Source: Castor canadensis (lineage: Eukaryota > Chordata > Mammalia > Rodentia > Castoridae). From it: a DNA stretch of 64,000 bases. Every line of letters begins with the position of its first letter. Positions within the stretch are counted from its first letter, which is position 1. The notes below the pieces were generated by a model. That model was not told the DNA's origin. It did not search any database and worked only from the letters and a program-made list of their open reading frames with translations. Shown piece after piece: positions 34,535-47,000 of this stretch. The stretch is from assembly GCF_047511655.1 (NCBI RefSeq), contig NC_133403.1, positions 14,567,014 through 14,631,013 of the forward strand, given 5' to 3'. A program made the translations under genes and the position numbers.

Positions 34535-35392
34535 GTTTTATATATTTTTTAAAATTAAAAGAACATTTTATTGGCGTAGATGAGTTGTACAGGGGGTTTC
34601 ATTGTGACATTTCCATAAATGCTTATATTGTGTCTTGGTTAGATTCACCCCCTCCATATTCTTTCCTACCCCTTTCCCCCACTTAAAGTTAACAGGTTCC
34701 ATTGTTCTATTTTCACATAAGTATATAAAATACATCGACCACAATCACCCTCCTTCACTCTCTCCGTTCACCTTCCCGCTTCCATTAGTACCCACACCTG
34801 AACAGGACTTGTTTTACATTCATTCCTGATGTTCATTTTTAAGTGTGTATTCATTGTTCATCGGGGTTTCACCATGGTATTTCACACATGAGTATATTGT
34901 GCTTTAATCATACTAACCTTCTCTATTATTCTCTCTTTCCCTATCTCCCCTCCCCCCTATTATTCAACAGCTTCCAGTGATTTTCTTATGCCATCTTTAC
35001 ACTTGAATGCAGTGTATTTCCATATTATTCACTCTCTATTCTTCTCTTCCACCTCTTGCTAGTGCCCTCAAACAGTCCGAGAATTACAGACATGTTTTAT
35101 ATACATGTGTGTATATGATCATGCATGTATTTATGTATATTCCATAGCTTGCCTATTATGAATAGTGTTATAATAAACATGGGTGTAGTGCTGAGTTTTG
35201 AGAGTTATTTATGCATTTTAGATATAAATCCTTTGTTGAATATATGATTTATAACTTTTCTCTTTCCTTCTGTGGCCTTTCTTTTCATTCCTTTAACAAT
35301 CTTTTTAACAGAATAAAGTTTTTAATTTGATGATGTTTGATTTATTGACTTTTATAAATTATGATTTTGGTATCAAGTCTAAAAAATTTTTT
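34535..35392 (-). mobile_element. Old L1 3' end, minus strand (left part)
   Basis: 3' UTR of the family also seen at 23675 and 52170, then ORF2 C-terminal text (TTCCATAGCTTGCCTATTAT, AATAAACATGGGTGTAG; TTTAATTTGATGATGTTTGA). It stops at about 35392. Its ORF2 continuation resumes at 36560. Confidence 0.7.
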
Positions 35393-35596
35393 TTCTTTTT
35401 TTTTGGGTTATATCAATTTTAATGATTTATTTTATCTAATCATGTTTATGTAAAATATAATCATTCCAACATACAGTCAACATAAAAGTATTAATACTTT
35501 TATGTTAATCATTAGAATATTAATTATTAACATTCTTTTTTCATAAGAATCCTTTGAAATCCAGTATGTATTTTAGACTTACAGGACTAGCCACAT
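35393..35596 (+). mobile_element. Ancient dispersed repeat, second copy, with a perfect palindrome
   Basis: The same unassigned family as 18420-18870: TTTTAATGATTTATTTTATC, CATTCCAACATACAGTCAAC, GAAATCCAGTATGTATTTTA, GGACTAGCCACA. It contains a perfect 28-base palindrome at 35479-35506 (half-site AACATAAAAGTATT). Confidence 0.45.
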
Positions 35597-36558
35597 TTTT
35601 TTTTCCTTTTATTATTCATATGTGCATACAAGGCTTGGGTCATTTCTCCCCCCTGCCCCCGCCCCCTCCCTTACCACCCACTCCGCCCCCTCCCTCTCCC
35701 CCTCCTCAATACCCAGCGGAAACTATTTTGCCCTTATCTCTAATTTTGTTGTAGAGAGAGTATAAGCAATAATAGGAAGGAACAAGGGGTTTTGCTGGTT
35801 GAGATAAGGATAGCTATACAGGGAGTTGACTCACATTGATTTCCTGTGCGTGGGTGTTACCTTCTAGGTTAATTCTTTTTGATCTCACCTTTTCTCTAGT
35901 TCCTGGTCCCCTTTTCCTATTGGCCTCAGTTGCTTTAAGGTAACTGCTTTAGTTTCTCTGCGTTAAGGGCAACAAATGTTAGCTAGTTTTTTAGGTGTCT
36001 TACCTATCCTCACCCCTCCCTTGTGTGCTCTCGCTTTTATCATGTGCTCATAGTCCAATCCCATTGTTGTGTTTGCCCTTGATCTAATGTCCACATATGA
36101 GGGAGAACATATGATTTTTGGTCTTTTGAGCCAGGCTAACCTCACTCAGAATGATGTTCTCCAATTCCATCCATTTACCAGCGAATGATAACATTTCGTT
36201 CTTCTTCATGGCTGCATAAAATTCCATTGTGTATAGAGACCACATTTTCTTAATCCATTCGTCAGTGCTGGGGCATCTTGGCTGTTTCCATAACTTGGCT
36301 ATTGTGAATCGTGCCGCAATAAACATGGATGTGCAGGTGCCTCTGGAGTAACGGTCTTTTGGGTATATCCCCAAGAGTGGTATTGCTGGATCAAATGGTA
36401 GAGCGATGTCTAGCTTTTTAAGTAGCCTCCAAATTTTTTTCCAGAGTGGTTGTACTAGTCTACATTCCCACCAACAGTGTAAGAGGGTTCCTTTTCCCCA
36501 GCATCCTCGCCAACACCTGTTGTTGGTGGTGTTGCTGATGATGGCTATTCTAACAGGA
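35597..36558 (-). mobile_element. Young L1 3' fragment, minus strand
   Basis: 3' end ATACAAGGCTTGGGTCATTT, then the ORF2 C-terminus on the minus strand ([40 protein letters not shown]). It is 5'-truncated at the 'RIAIISNT' region, and very similar to the 4912 and 12641 copies. Confidence 0.92.
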
Positions 36559-36559
36559 T

Positions 36560-36925
36560 ATAAGACCTATATCCTGAACACTTTCTCCTATGGTTTTTCT
36601 AAAATTTCATAGTTTTACAATTTTACATTGTGATCCATTTTGAGGCAATTGTATAAGATGAGATTTAGGTCAAGGGTTTTATTTTGATTTTTTGTTGTTG
36701 TTGCTTATGAATATTCAATTGTCTAGCACTATTGAGTTGTTTTTGCATTTTTGAAAGATCAACTGTGAATACTTGTGTGGGTCTTTTTGTGTTCTTTATT
36801 TTGTTCCATTGATCTGTAAGTCTACCCATATTATCTTGACTGTGTAACTGTATAGCAAGGCTATTAAGTAGATGACCAGTACAGAGGTCTAGCCTGGCTT
36901 CTGCTGGCATCAGTGAACACATCCA
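36560..36925 (-). mobile_element. Old L1 ORF2, minus strand (right part)
   Basis: TTTTATTTTGATTTTTTGTT, TTGTCTAGCACTATTGAGTT and ATTTTGTTCCATTGATCTGT are antisense L1 ORF2, continuing the piece that stops at 35392. Confidence 0.7.
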
Positions 36926-38262
36926 TCTCCAGGTTTTCTGCAGAGGTGGTGGTTGTGGCTGTCTGTCCTGGGACCATCAATGCCAATGGCAGAATCTGTG
37001 AGGAGAGAATGGCAGGGGACTTGAGAACGAAGGACCCATTCCCTGGGTCCCATCCCTGAGGCTGAGCTTAGAGATGGGCTGGGTTGCTAGGCCTGGGTTG
37101 CTGCACCTGTACAGAAGGTGAGAGGGGTTCAGGCCTTGGTGGAGAAGTCCCAGAGCTCTGTCTATTGAATGAAGCTGGGCAGTGCTCCTCCTTGGCCCAG
37201 TTATCATTGGCTCTAGTCTCATGAAAATGTGACCCCTTCTTGTCAGAGGGCTCCCAGTAACTCTGACCATGGCTGATCCCAAAGAAGTCATTAAAGGAGA
37301 GTCATCTCCTCAGGCTCTAGACACCCCTTAGAACCTCTCTTTCTGCCCTTCCACCTCAGGGAAGGTGGGCTCTGGACTTCAGGATCTGCTGTGTTCAGTG
37401 TCCCACAGACTTTATCATTTGGCTGCAGCTGTTACAATATGGCTTCAAATCCTGCAGGTCTAGGCAGGCACTGAAGTGTGTTATTCTTTATAAACTCCTA
37501 AGTGACAGGGCGGCTGCTGGTCTGCAGACTGTACTTCGAGTAACAAGGTACAAATGCGACTCTGTACAGCAGACTTATTAAAAGGTGTTCGTACTTGCCA
37601 GGTAGGTGATGAAGGCCAATGGTGGTTACTAGCGTCATGGTGAATTGACATACTGGGATTCCTTTTCCCTTAGAGAGGAGGTCCTGGAGGACATGAAGAT
37701 ATGTGTACCTCCCACCCCCAGTCAGGAACCCTGCAGGATGATGAGAGTCCCATGATGTAGAGGAAGGAAGAGACTTAGGAGGAAGACAAATCCGAGATGC
37801 AATTCTGTTTCATTTACTTATGTGTTCATTTGAAAGCCAATTGAACACCTGTTGTGTGTCAGGTTCAGGGCTAGGCACCAGGGAAGCAGTAATGAACAGG
37901 AGAAGCCCCTCATTTACTCGCTAAGCTACAAAGTCGAATGCAAGTATCTTATCATGAAACCTCAGGGGTCATGACCAACATGATATGCAGGTGGGAGATG
38001 GAGCATTTTTCTGGGGGAAGTTTTCTGTGGCTTTCGTCATGTTTTCAAGGATATCCATGACCCATAAATTGCTTAGCATCTTTGGACCTGGGAAGCTTTA
38101 CTCCTTTCCAGCTCTGTTACCTTGGACAAGAAATGCACCTGTATAAGTCCTTAAATTTCAGTGTCTCCATCTGTGAAGTGGACATTGCAATGATCACTCT
38201 GTGGTCATAAAGATAACTGTACTATTGACAAGTCTCCAGAGAAACAGAAAAATTGTGCATGC

Positions 38263-38298
<36 letters not shown>

Positions 38299-40110
38299 AT
38301 GGAGAGAGAGAGAGAGAGAGGGAGAGAGAGATTTTAATGAGTTGGTGCACACAATGGAAGGCTGGCAAGTACACAATCTGCAGGGTGAACTGACAGCCTG
38401 AAGGCCCTGGAAACTTGCAGTACAAGTTCAAAGCTGTCTGCTGGCAGAATTTCCTCTTGTCCAGGAGAGGTCAATATTTATATTTCAAATACAAATGGGG
38501 AGGCTCACCTACTGAAAGTCTGCTGATTTAAATATTAATATTGTCAAAGAACCACACCCACACAAATATCCAGAGTCATTTTTAATTGAATATCTGGGCA
38601 CTGTGATCCAGCCAAGTAGACACATAGAATTCAATGTCCTGCTGGTCTTAAATAACCAGTGGCTGCTATGTCACTGTCCTCATGTCCAGTGAAACCTCGA
38701 GACTCCTGGGCTTTGGAGAATATTTTAAACCCTCCAGAATAGCAGAGACAACCCCAGAAAGGGTCTCAGAAACCACTGAGCAGGTCAAGGACCCCAAGGG
38801 CTTGGAGCATCAGTGTCTGGGGTCTGGGAAGGTGGTTCTATAACTGCTCTGGGAGACCTCCTGGCAAGAAGGAGGTGCAGTGGCTACAGGTAGCGTCCCT
38901 GAAGCCTGTGGGTAGAGAGTGGGCAAGGGCTGTCAAGCAGGAGGTCAGGGGCTGTCCTCGAACACAGCAGTCAGGCAGAAGCATCTGGACAGTAGACACT
39001 CATCTGTCCTGGGAGAGAAGAGCCAGGCATCAAGAATGTCGAGTAGGGAAAAAAAGAGTGTTGAGTAGGGGGTCTGACAGTTGGACCCACACCCCTTTGC
39101 CTGGGCTTGGATTCAGCTCTCAGCACATTTTAGTCTAGGAGGAGAGGGTGATTGGAAATTCACAAATGCAGCTACACCAGCTGGGGAAGACTCTCCATTC
39201 CCTGAGGGTCCCCAATACCCAGTCAGGCCTAAATTTCTGACCAAGTAAGGATTTGGTCTGTGGGTGTGCTTTGTCCAGAGGCTCTGGCAGCTATAGGACA
39301 GGGGGTCAGGGAGCAACTGGGGATGCTACATTTAGGGACAGCACCTTCTTCTCCCTGAGACCAGGGCTATCTTTAGAGGAACCATGGATTCTGGGTCCTG
39401 GGAAGTGGGTGCCATATCTACACAGGCATGCTGGAGCAGTGGCTGTCTAGACCCCTCAAGGTTGACCCACCCTGTAGCCCCCAAGATATGGGAAGCCCAA
39501 GGTCAGAGGCAGAAGAAGGCAATGCATTCCAATCGCAGAAAAGTTGGACTGGATTCCCCCATACCCTGCATGACATCTTTTAGGGAAGGGTGAACATTCC
39601 ATATTGTTCAGTGCCTTGTCCTCTCCTGGACTGTAAGCTCTCCAGGATGCAATGCTTGGCCCTTGGGGCCCTCAGTCGGCGTGGAACACAGGGATGCAAA
39701 TGGTCAAATCAGTCCATGGAGCCTAACCTCACTGTGGCTCTCCTGATATCCCTGAGATAAGAGTCTGTCTGTTACAGCCTCCCATGGTCATGACTGGACA
39801 GGTGAAAGATGTGTGAGATGGCCATATGAATCCAGCCACCACTGGGGAGAAAGTTACTGGCCTCTCGGTGAATTGATAAAGGTGAGTTCTAGAGTGCTAC
39901 TGTACAGACTATAGCCTGAAGTCGCAATAATGTATACTGGAAAACTGCTACGAGAACAGACTTTAAATGTTCTCACTGCACACACACAAAAGAAAATGAG
40001 ATGATGAATGCATTAATTTGATCGAATCATTTCGCAATGCATACAAAATATCAAAATACCACATTGTACGCAGGGAATAATTTTATTTCGTTTCATTTAC
40101 TTTTTTGGTT
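36926..40110. other. Repeat-poor intergenic block upstream of IGLL1
   Basis: Over 3 kb with few recognisable repeats, apart from one microsatellite at 38258-38331. That is unusual for this window. Open frames (87 codons at 38875, 104 at 36977 minus) resemble no protein I know. It may contain control sequence for the pre-B locus; this is inference only. Confidence 0.4.
38258..38331 (+). repeat. (GT)n(GA)n compound microsatellite
   Basis: GCGTGC then about 18 GT units, GTATGTATG, then about 14 GA units. It is a change from Z-DNA-prone to purine-only sequence. Confidence 0.95.
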
Positions 40111-40229
40111 TTGTTTTCTTGAGATAGAGTCTCATCATGAAGCCCATACTGGCCTGGAACTCACCATCTTCCTGCCTCCTCGGCCTTCCAGGTTCTGGGA
40201 TTGCAGAAGTGTGTTACCACACCTGGCTA
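40111..40229 (-). mobile_element. B1-like SINE, minus strand
   Basis: GAGATAGAGTCTCATCATGA, AGCCCATACTGGCCTGGAAC, TCTGGGATTGCAGAAGTGTG, ACCACACCTGGCT. Confidence 0.88.
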
Positions 40230-40647
40230 ATTTTTATTTGTCAGTTATACCTTGCGGGGTTAGCTATACAGATGTAGAGGTGTTTGTGTGTCTGTGTATG
40301 TGATGTGAGATCTGTGAGATGCTAAACATGGTATGTTGAACACTATTTTTATTATCTTATCATGATCTTTATATTGGAACCTTGGCTTCTTGCTAAACCT
40401 AAATCCCATTCCACCGTGCTGGTCCTCTAGTGAGAATAGCTACTACCCTGTTTTTCCCCACCCAAGCCCACAGAGACTTCTGTTCCAGGCCCCAGGGACA
40501 TGCTCCACTGACACTTTGGGGAAACTGGGCACCAAGAGTGTTTTCAGCTATGCTTCATACAGGGCCCCAGGGGGTGGGACCAGGCAGATGGCTGTTGGAT
40601 GAAACAGTTAAGTTGGATCCCCACCACAGCATGGCAGTTAGCAGATG

Positions 40648-40658
40648 TCCCTCTGGGA
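40648..40658 (+). promoter_or_regulatory. Candidate IGLL1 upstream motif
   Basis: TCCCTCTGGGA lies 193 bp before the IGLL1 start codon, identical to the motif upstream of VPREB1. A CCCCAGGGGG (about 40565) and an E-box CAGCTG (about 40769) are close. EBF1 and E2A are known to activate these two genes in mouse. The spacer here differs from the classical EBF1 site, so the call is weak. No TATA box is obvious. Confidence 0.3.
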
Positions 40659-40850
40659 GATACCTCCATGGGTAATGACCATGGGTCCTGGAGGGGGCTG
40701 GGCTGGGGGTGGGGACCATAGCTGGTCTCGGGCAAGGATGGGGCCATGCAGACCTGTGTGTACTGGGGCAGCTGCTGCCAACCAGCAGAACAGGGGTACC
40801 CTCTTCAGGAAACCCACTGTGCATGTGGGTTCTTTTGACCTCCAAGACGG

Positions 40851-41053
40851 ATGAAACCTAGTATAGGCCAGATGGGCTATCATGACCCTGGCCCCAGGCA
40901 GCATGCAACCCTCCTGCTGCTGCTGCTTCTTCTGGGCCTGGCTTTGGGGACCCAGAGTCTGCTGCCCTCAAAAGCAGCACGGAGGGGCAGAGCCCTGAGC
41001 CCTAGTGCCCGAGCAGGAAGCAGTCAGTCCAGTCTGTGGAGCCTGTGGGGCAG
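40851..41053 (+). CDS. IGLL1: IGLL1 exon 1 (signal peptide and unique region)
   Basis: The ATG at 40851 is chosen because the N-terminus [15 protein letters not shown] aligns with human MRPGTGQGG-type text. The donor CAG|GTAAGA is at 41053/41054. It ends in phase 2. The unique region [17 protein letters not shown] is basic, as in lambda-5 of other species, where this region helps pre-B receptor self-association. Confidence 0.93.
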
Positions 41054-44000
41054 GTAAGAAGCTGGGGTGGGGGTGGTCCCTGGGCTGGAGGCAGGAATGG
41101 GTGTCTAAGGGAGGAAGTTGGTAGTAATGGTGAGAGAGGTGAGAAGGATCAGCCTGAGGGGGATCCTGGGCAGAAGATGGCTTAAAATTTTGGCATTTTG
41201 ATTATCATGGATGTTTGCTTCTTTTGTTTATTTTTTTCCTTTGATAGCGCTGGGGTTTGACCTCACGGCTTTGTACTTGCTAGGCAGGTGCTCTAATATC
41301 TGGGCCACCTCCATCCCTGCATTAATATCTTAAAATGTTGTAATAAAATGTATATCTTGATTCCTGAGTTTTCTCATTTCCCTTACATTTTGCACCAAAG
41401 TTAGAAAGGCCTTAACCTCCTGCATAGAAATGGAGGTCTTACAGGATGTCTACTGGGTATTAGTCATCCCAGTAGATATTTTGGAGGTGTCTGTTGTCCG
41501 GGCAGTGTTTTGGCTACCTCCCATGCCCACTTTCCCCCATGGCCAATTCCAAGTCACTACCTGCCAGCACCAGGCATTGTAGGAATGCGTTGTAGGGATT
41601 ACCCCCAAATCAAGACCCAGGGAGAGGGGATGGGCTGAGGTAAAGATACATGCAGTGTGATGTCTGCAGGGCAGAGCTGGACCTGGAAGGGATAAAAGAT
41701 AGAGGAATTCACCTGGACAGGGGTACTATAGGCACAGAATCTCTGCAACACTTGGTGATCAGGGCTGATGTGGTAGGTACTGGGATCAAGGTGTGTGAGA
41801 GGAGCTGGACAGGTACCAGGTCTAGACTTAGATGTTCCATCCTGGGAAACCACACCATCTGGGAAATTCTGGGGTTTGCTTACAGGGAAGTAATCAGACT
41901 TGGCTTGATTTGGATGGGTGGGGAGGGATCCTTCAGGGGGTTGTTGTGGTGGCCCAGGGAGAGTTTGACAGATATGAGGGTAGATGGTGGGGGGGGGCGG
42001 GGGCAGGAGAACAGGAGAGGGAAGAGGAAGGATCAGCTCTGACTTTTTTGATAGGCATTTAAGAAAATGCTGTGATCATTTTAGTGGGTTCTATATTCTA
42101 AATAAAATGGTTCAAGAGAAAGGCTACAGGCATGTAGAGAGGGTAGCAAAAGATTGACTCACTGACTTGTTCATTAACACTTATTGGGGCTCAAGCCTAG
42201 GGATGTTGAAAGGGTGGGCTTGAACCAAGGGAGCCTGTCCAGTTGTAGGGACAGACCCATGGCCTGTTAGGTGCACTAAAGAGGAAAATCATTCTTTTGT
42301 GAATGATGCCTAAGCTGGTCTCACAGATCCAGGGATGCAGCCTGGTGGGGGGATACCCTGCAGAGGCAGCAGCGGGCAGAGCAAGGGACCATCAGAACTT
42401 TGTTGCACTGGCTTTTGTCTTGTGGTTGAGGATGAGGCATTGGTGGGGTTTAAGTAAGGGACCCTTAGAGTTGTATTAGTGTTTTGGAAAAATTGATTCC
42501 AATAGCAGACTGGCAATGAGGTCAGATTTGAGGAACAGAGGTCAAGGACTGCATTGCAGAGGTGGTAAGTCTGGAGTTCACACCGCACTTTGGGTTGGGG
42601 AGGTGGCCAGGGGTCAAGATTCCTACAAAACTGGACAGTGAATTGAAAGTGAGGATACTGGGTGCTGACCAGGGAGGAGTGGGCATATTCATGGACTGTT
42701 GGTGGGAGGCTGAAGTTCTGAAACGAATAGCAACAGGTATGAAGATTTATAAAACTGTGCATTCCTTTTTTGGTGTTACTAGAGATTGAACTCAGCCCCT
42801 CTCTCTTGCTAGGCAAGCACTCTACTACTTGAACTACACTCCCACTCCTGTGTTTAAAATTTTGTTTTTGGGAGAGGATCTTGCTAACTTTGCCTATGTA
42901 GCCCAGGCTGGCCTTGAACTTGTGATCCTCCTGCTTCCACCTCCAGAGTAGCTGGAGATTAGGGTTTACAGGGCTGAGTCACTATGTGTGTATTCTTTTT
43001 ACTCAAGTAATTCCCCTTATAGAAACTTGTCTTGAGCGAATAGTCAAAATTTCCATTAAATATTTTAAATGTGTCTGTGGTGAAAAAGTGGAAACAGCCA
43101 AAATGTCAAACAATAGAGGAAGGTAAAATAAACTCTGATACATCATTGTAGAGAATATTAAACAGTTATTCAATATGATGTGTCACTGTAGTGACATAAA
43201 GATTTAAAAACATACTGCAATGTATTTTACTATTTTCTACTGTTATTCTATTTATTTATTTTTAACTTCAAACATTTTTATTAGAAGTTCTAGAAACAAA
43301 AAATGATGAGAAAGGAAGAAAGGCGAGATTTGAAAAATAAATAAATAAAAATTTCTAGAAGCTGGATAAGTTTAGAAGTTTTCAGATTTATAAAGCCTAT
43401 CAAAGGCATACCAGAGTAAATAAAAATGAACATATACTTAGAGACACTGTAATGAAACTTTAAACATTAAGGAAAATGAGATTTAAAGTCTACTGTTACA
43501 TTTAACTTACACAGAGTAAATCCATTTTTTGGGTGTAGCAAAAAAGAAGCATACCTTTTAAAAAAATCACAGAATCATGTAACTAAATATTTCATCAATT
43601 TCCTTCTCCCCAAATTTCCCTATGCCCCTTGACAGTTGACTACCCTAATCACCAGGTAGGCTGTTTTTGATTCTTTTGTTTTGGTTTATTCAGAATACAT
43701 ATCAAGTAGAATCACACAGTATGTAAGTTTTTATTTTTCTGAAATTAAGCTCTTTATTTTGAGGTAATTGTGGATTCATATGCAGTTATAATACATAATA
43801 CAGAGGCATCCTGTGTACCTTTACCTAGTTTCCCCAAATGATAATATTTTCCAAGGCTAAAGTAAAATATCAAATCAGTGCATTGACATTGTTACAGTGA
43901 AGGGACCAGAACCTTTCTGTCACGACAAACATCACTCATGTTGTTCTCTCATAGCAAAACTTACTTCCATCTCTCCCAAAGTCTTCCTTAACCTCTGGCA

Positions 44001-47000
44001 ACTACGAACTTGGATATCATTTAAAAAATGTTATCATTTCAAGAATGTTCTATAATTTGTGTGTGTGTGTGTGTGTTGTGTGTTGTGTGTTGTGTGTTGT
44101 GTGTTGGGACTGAGCCCGGGGCCATGTACATGCTAAGCATGTGTTCCCCCACTGAGTTAGATACCCAGCTTGTATCCGATAAATGGAACCACACAACACG
44201 CAGCCTTTGGGAACTGGCTCTTTTTCACTCAATCTAATCCAGGTGGTTAGATGTACAGTAGTTTTTTTTTAATGAGTAGCATTCCAAGTATGTAATCTTC
44301 CAAATCTCTTTTCTTTAGTTCAGTATTACACCTTTGCAATTCATGCAAATTATTTTATTTATCAATATTTTGTTCCTTAGCCAGGTGCTGGAGGCTCACA
44401 CCTGTAATCCTAACTACTCAGGAGGCAGAGATCAGGAGAATCATGGTTCAAAGCCAGTCCAGGCAAACAGTTCAGGAGACCCTGTCTTGAAAAAACATGT
44501 CACAAAGAGGGCTGGTGGAATTGCTCAAGTGGTCGTGTACCTGTCTAGCAAGTGTGAGGCCCTGAGTTCAAACCGTAGTACCACAAAAATATTTTGTTCC
44601 TTTTAAAAAGTAACGAAAGGATTATATTTATGAACGTATGACAGCTTAGTCATTCCTCAGATGAGGAATACTTGGGTTGTGTCCAGTTTGGGGCAATGAT
44701 GAATAAAGCTGGTATAAATATTTGCATATAATTTTTTGTTTTCATTCCACGTGGATAAGTATCTAGGAGCAGGATTTGTTTCATATGTCTAAGTGTGTTT
44801 ATTGGAAAATGATACTCCTTTTAACAAAACAGTCTGTGAGAGTTTGAGTTGGGAATCTTCATAAGCACTTGGTATTGTTGGATTTTAAAAGTTGAGATAA
44901 AATTCATATAACATAAAATTCAATCTTTAATCTATTTTTGGTGGTACTGGGAGGTTGAATGCAGGGTCTCATACTTGTTATGCAGGCTGTCTTCCCCCTG
45001 AGCCATGTCCTCAACTCTCAAAATTTTAGTGATCTTAAAGTGTTTAATTCAGTAGCATTTAGTTCATGCACAATGCTGTGCAATCACCCTATTTGAACAT
45101 AAGCTTTCATTCCACTTGCTTAAATAAATGTGTGTGTTTATTAGAAACTGCCAAATGGCTTCCCAAAGTTTCTTTACCTTTTTACATTCCCATTAGCAAT
45201 ATCCAGAATATTTTAATTACCTCAAAAGAAAATCCAAAAGCAGTCACTGTCCATTCCTTCATTCCCAAGCCACTGGCAACCAATGATTGGCCTTCTGTTT
45301 CTAAGGGTTTGCCTATTCTCAATATTTCATAAGATCGAAATAAACAATATATGGCTTTTTGTGTCTGGCTTATTTCACTTAGCATAATGTTTTTAAGATT
45401 CCCCTATGTTGTAGGATGTGTCAATGCTTCATTCTTTTTATGGTCAGATAATATTTCATTGTATGAAAAGTCACATTTGTTTATCAGTTCATTAGGTGGT
45501 GGACAGTTTTTACTAATTTCTACCTTTTGCTTGTTGAGAACTGTGCTTCTTCTTCTTTTTCTTCTTTTTTTGCAGTACTGGGGTTTGGGCTCTGGGCCTC
45601 ATGCTTGCTAGACAAATACACTACCACTTGAGCCACACCTCCAGCCTGAGAACTCTGTTTTTATGAAATTTGTGTACAATTTTTTTGAATACCTGTCTTT
45701 GATTCTTTTGGGTATATGTCTAATGTGGAAATCCTGGGTCATGTGATGACTCTGTATTTGACTTTTTTGAGGAACCACCTAACTGATTTTTACAGTGATT
45801 GCATCATTTTACAATCTTATTTTCCCTAAAAAATACTATTTTACAATCTTTGAAATGGCATCTTACAGTAGTTTGGATTTACATTTCTGTAATGAACATT
45901 AAGAATTTTTTCATGTGTTGTTGGCTATTTTTATATCTTTTTTGGAGAAATATCTATTCAAATCATTTGCCTATTGTTTGGGTTATCTTCCATTGTTGAG
46001 TTGTAAGATTTCATTATACATTCTGAATACAGGCCTGGTCAAAATACTATTCTGAGAATTATATTTCCCATTTGTGTGTTGTCTTTTCACTTTGATAGTT
46101 TTCTTTGAAGTACAAATGCTTTTGATTTTGGCAAAATCCAATTTACCTGTTTTTTCTTTTACTGATTGTACCTTTAGTGTCATATCTAAGAATCTGATGT
46201 CTAACTCAAGGTCATAAAGATTTATACCTATTTTCTTTTTAAATGTTTTATAGTTTTAGACTTTTCATGCTGGTCTTTGAACAATTTTTGTAGATGGTGT
46301 TAGGCTGGGGTATAACTTCATTATTTCCCTTGTGTCTTTTTCCAGCCATGCTGTACCATTTGTTGAACGGTATTGGCCCCATTGCATTATCTTAGCATCT
46401 TTGTCAGAAAAATCAATCAACAATGTCCATACTATCCCAAGTGATTTACAGATTCATTATAATCCCTATAAAAATTCCAATGACATTTTTCACAGAAATA
46501 GAAAAAAGTGATCCTAAAATTTATATATGGAACAATACCACAAGAATGACTATTGCTCAAGAATTCTGGTAAATATCTTCTATCATGTAAATTATCTAGT
46601 CATAGATTAAGAACTGTTTCCTTTGTTTTTTGAGAAATAGATTTTGATTATGCATAATAGGTTTTAATAGGCTGTGATTATTAATTACTTTGAAATAAGA
46701 TTGTATTACTTAATCAATAATTAATTTAAAAATCTTTTGCATCATGGAAGAAACTTGTCAACATTATGTTAAGTGAAATAAGCCAAATTCAAAAGGACAA
46801 ATACTGTCTGCTTACATAAGTACCTACAGTATGCAAAATCATACCAACAGAAAGTACAGTAGAGGTTACCAGAAACAGGTGAAGAGGTGGGGGAAATGAA
46901 AAGTTATTGCCTAATGGGTGCAGAGTTTGAGAAAGTTCTGGGGATTAGTGGTGGTGATTATAGTAAAAATGTTAAAGTAGAAAATATGTTATATATGTTT

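Larger units (their letters stand above)
44600..46400 (-). mobile_element. Old L1M, minus strand, with two SINE insertions
   Basis: The antisense ORF2/3' text includes CAATGATGAATAAAGCTGGT, GTATCTAGGAGCAGGATTTG, TGTGTCTGGCTTATTTCACT, GCATAATGTTTTTAAGATTC and TTGATTCTTTTGGGTATATG. Pieces are not in one perfect order, so more than one old L1 is present. Confidence 0.65.

Noticed and set aside
38194-38431. Short frames with Ser-Leu and Thr-His runs
   Set aside because: Products of the GT/GA microsatellite.
42310-42816. 168-codon minus-strand frame in IGLL1 intron 1
   Set aside because: No recognisable domain. It starts inside an antisense SINE, and composition looks random. It is more likely intronic chance.
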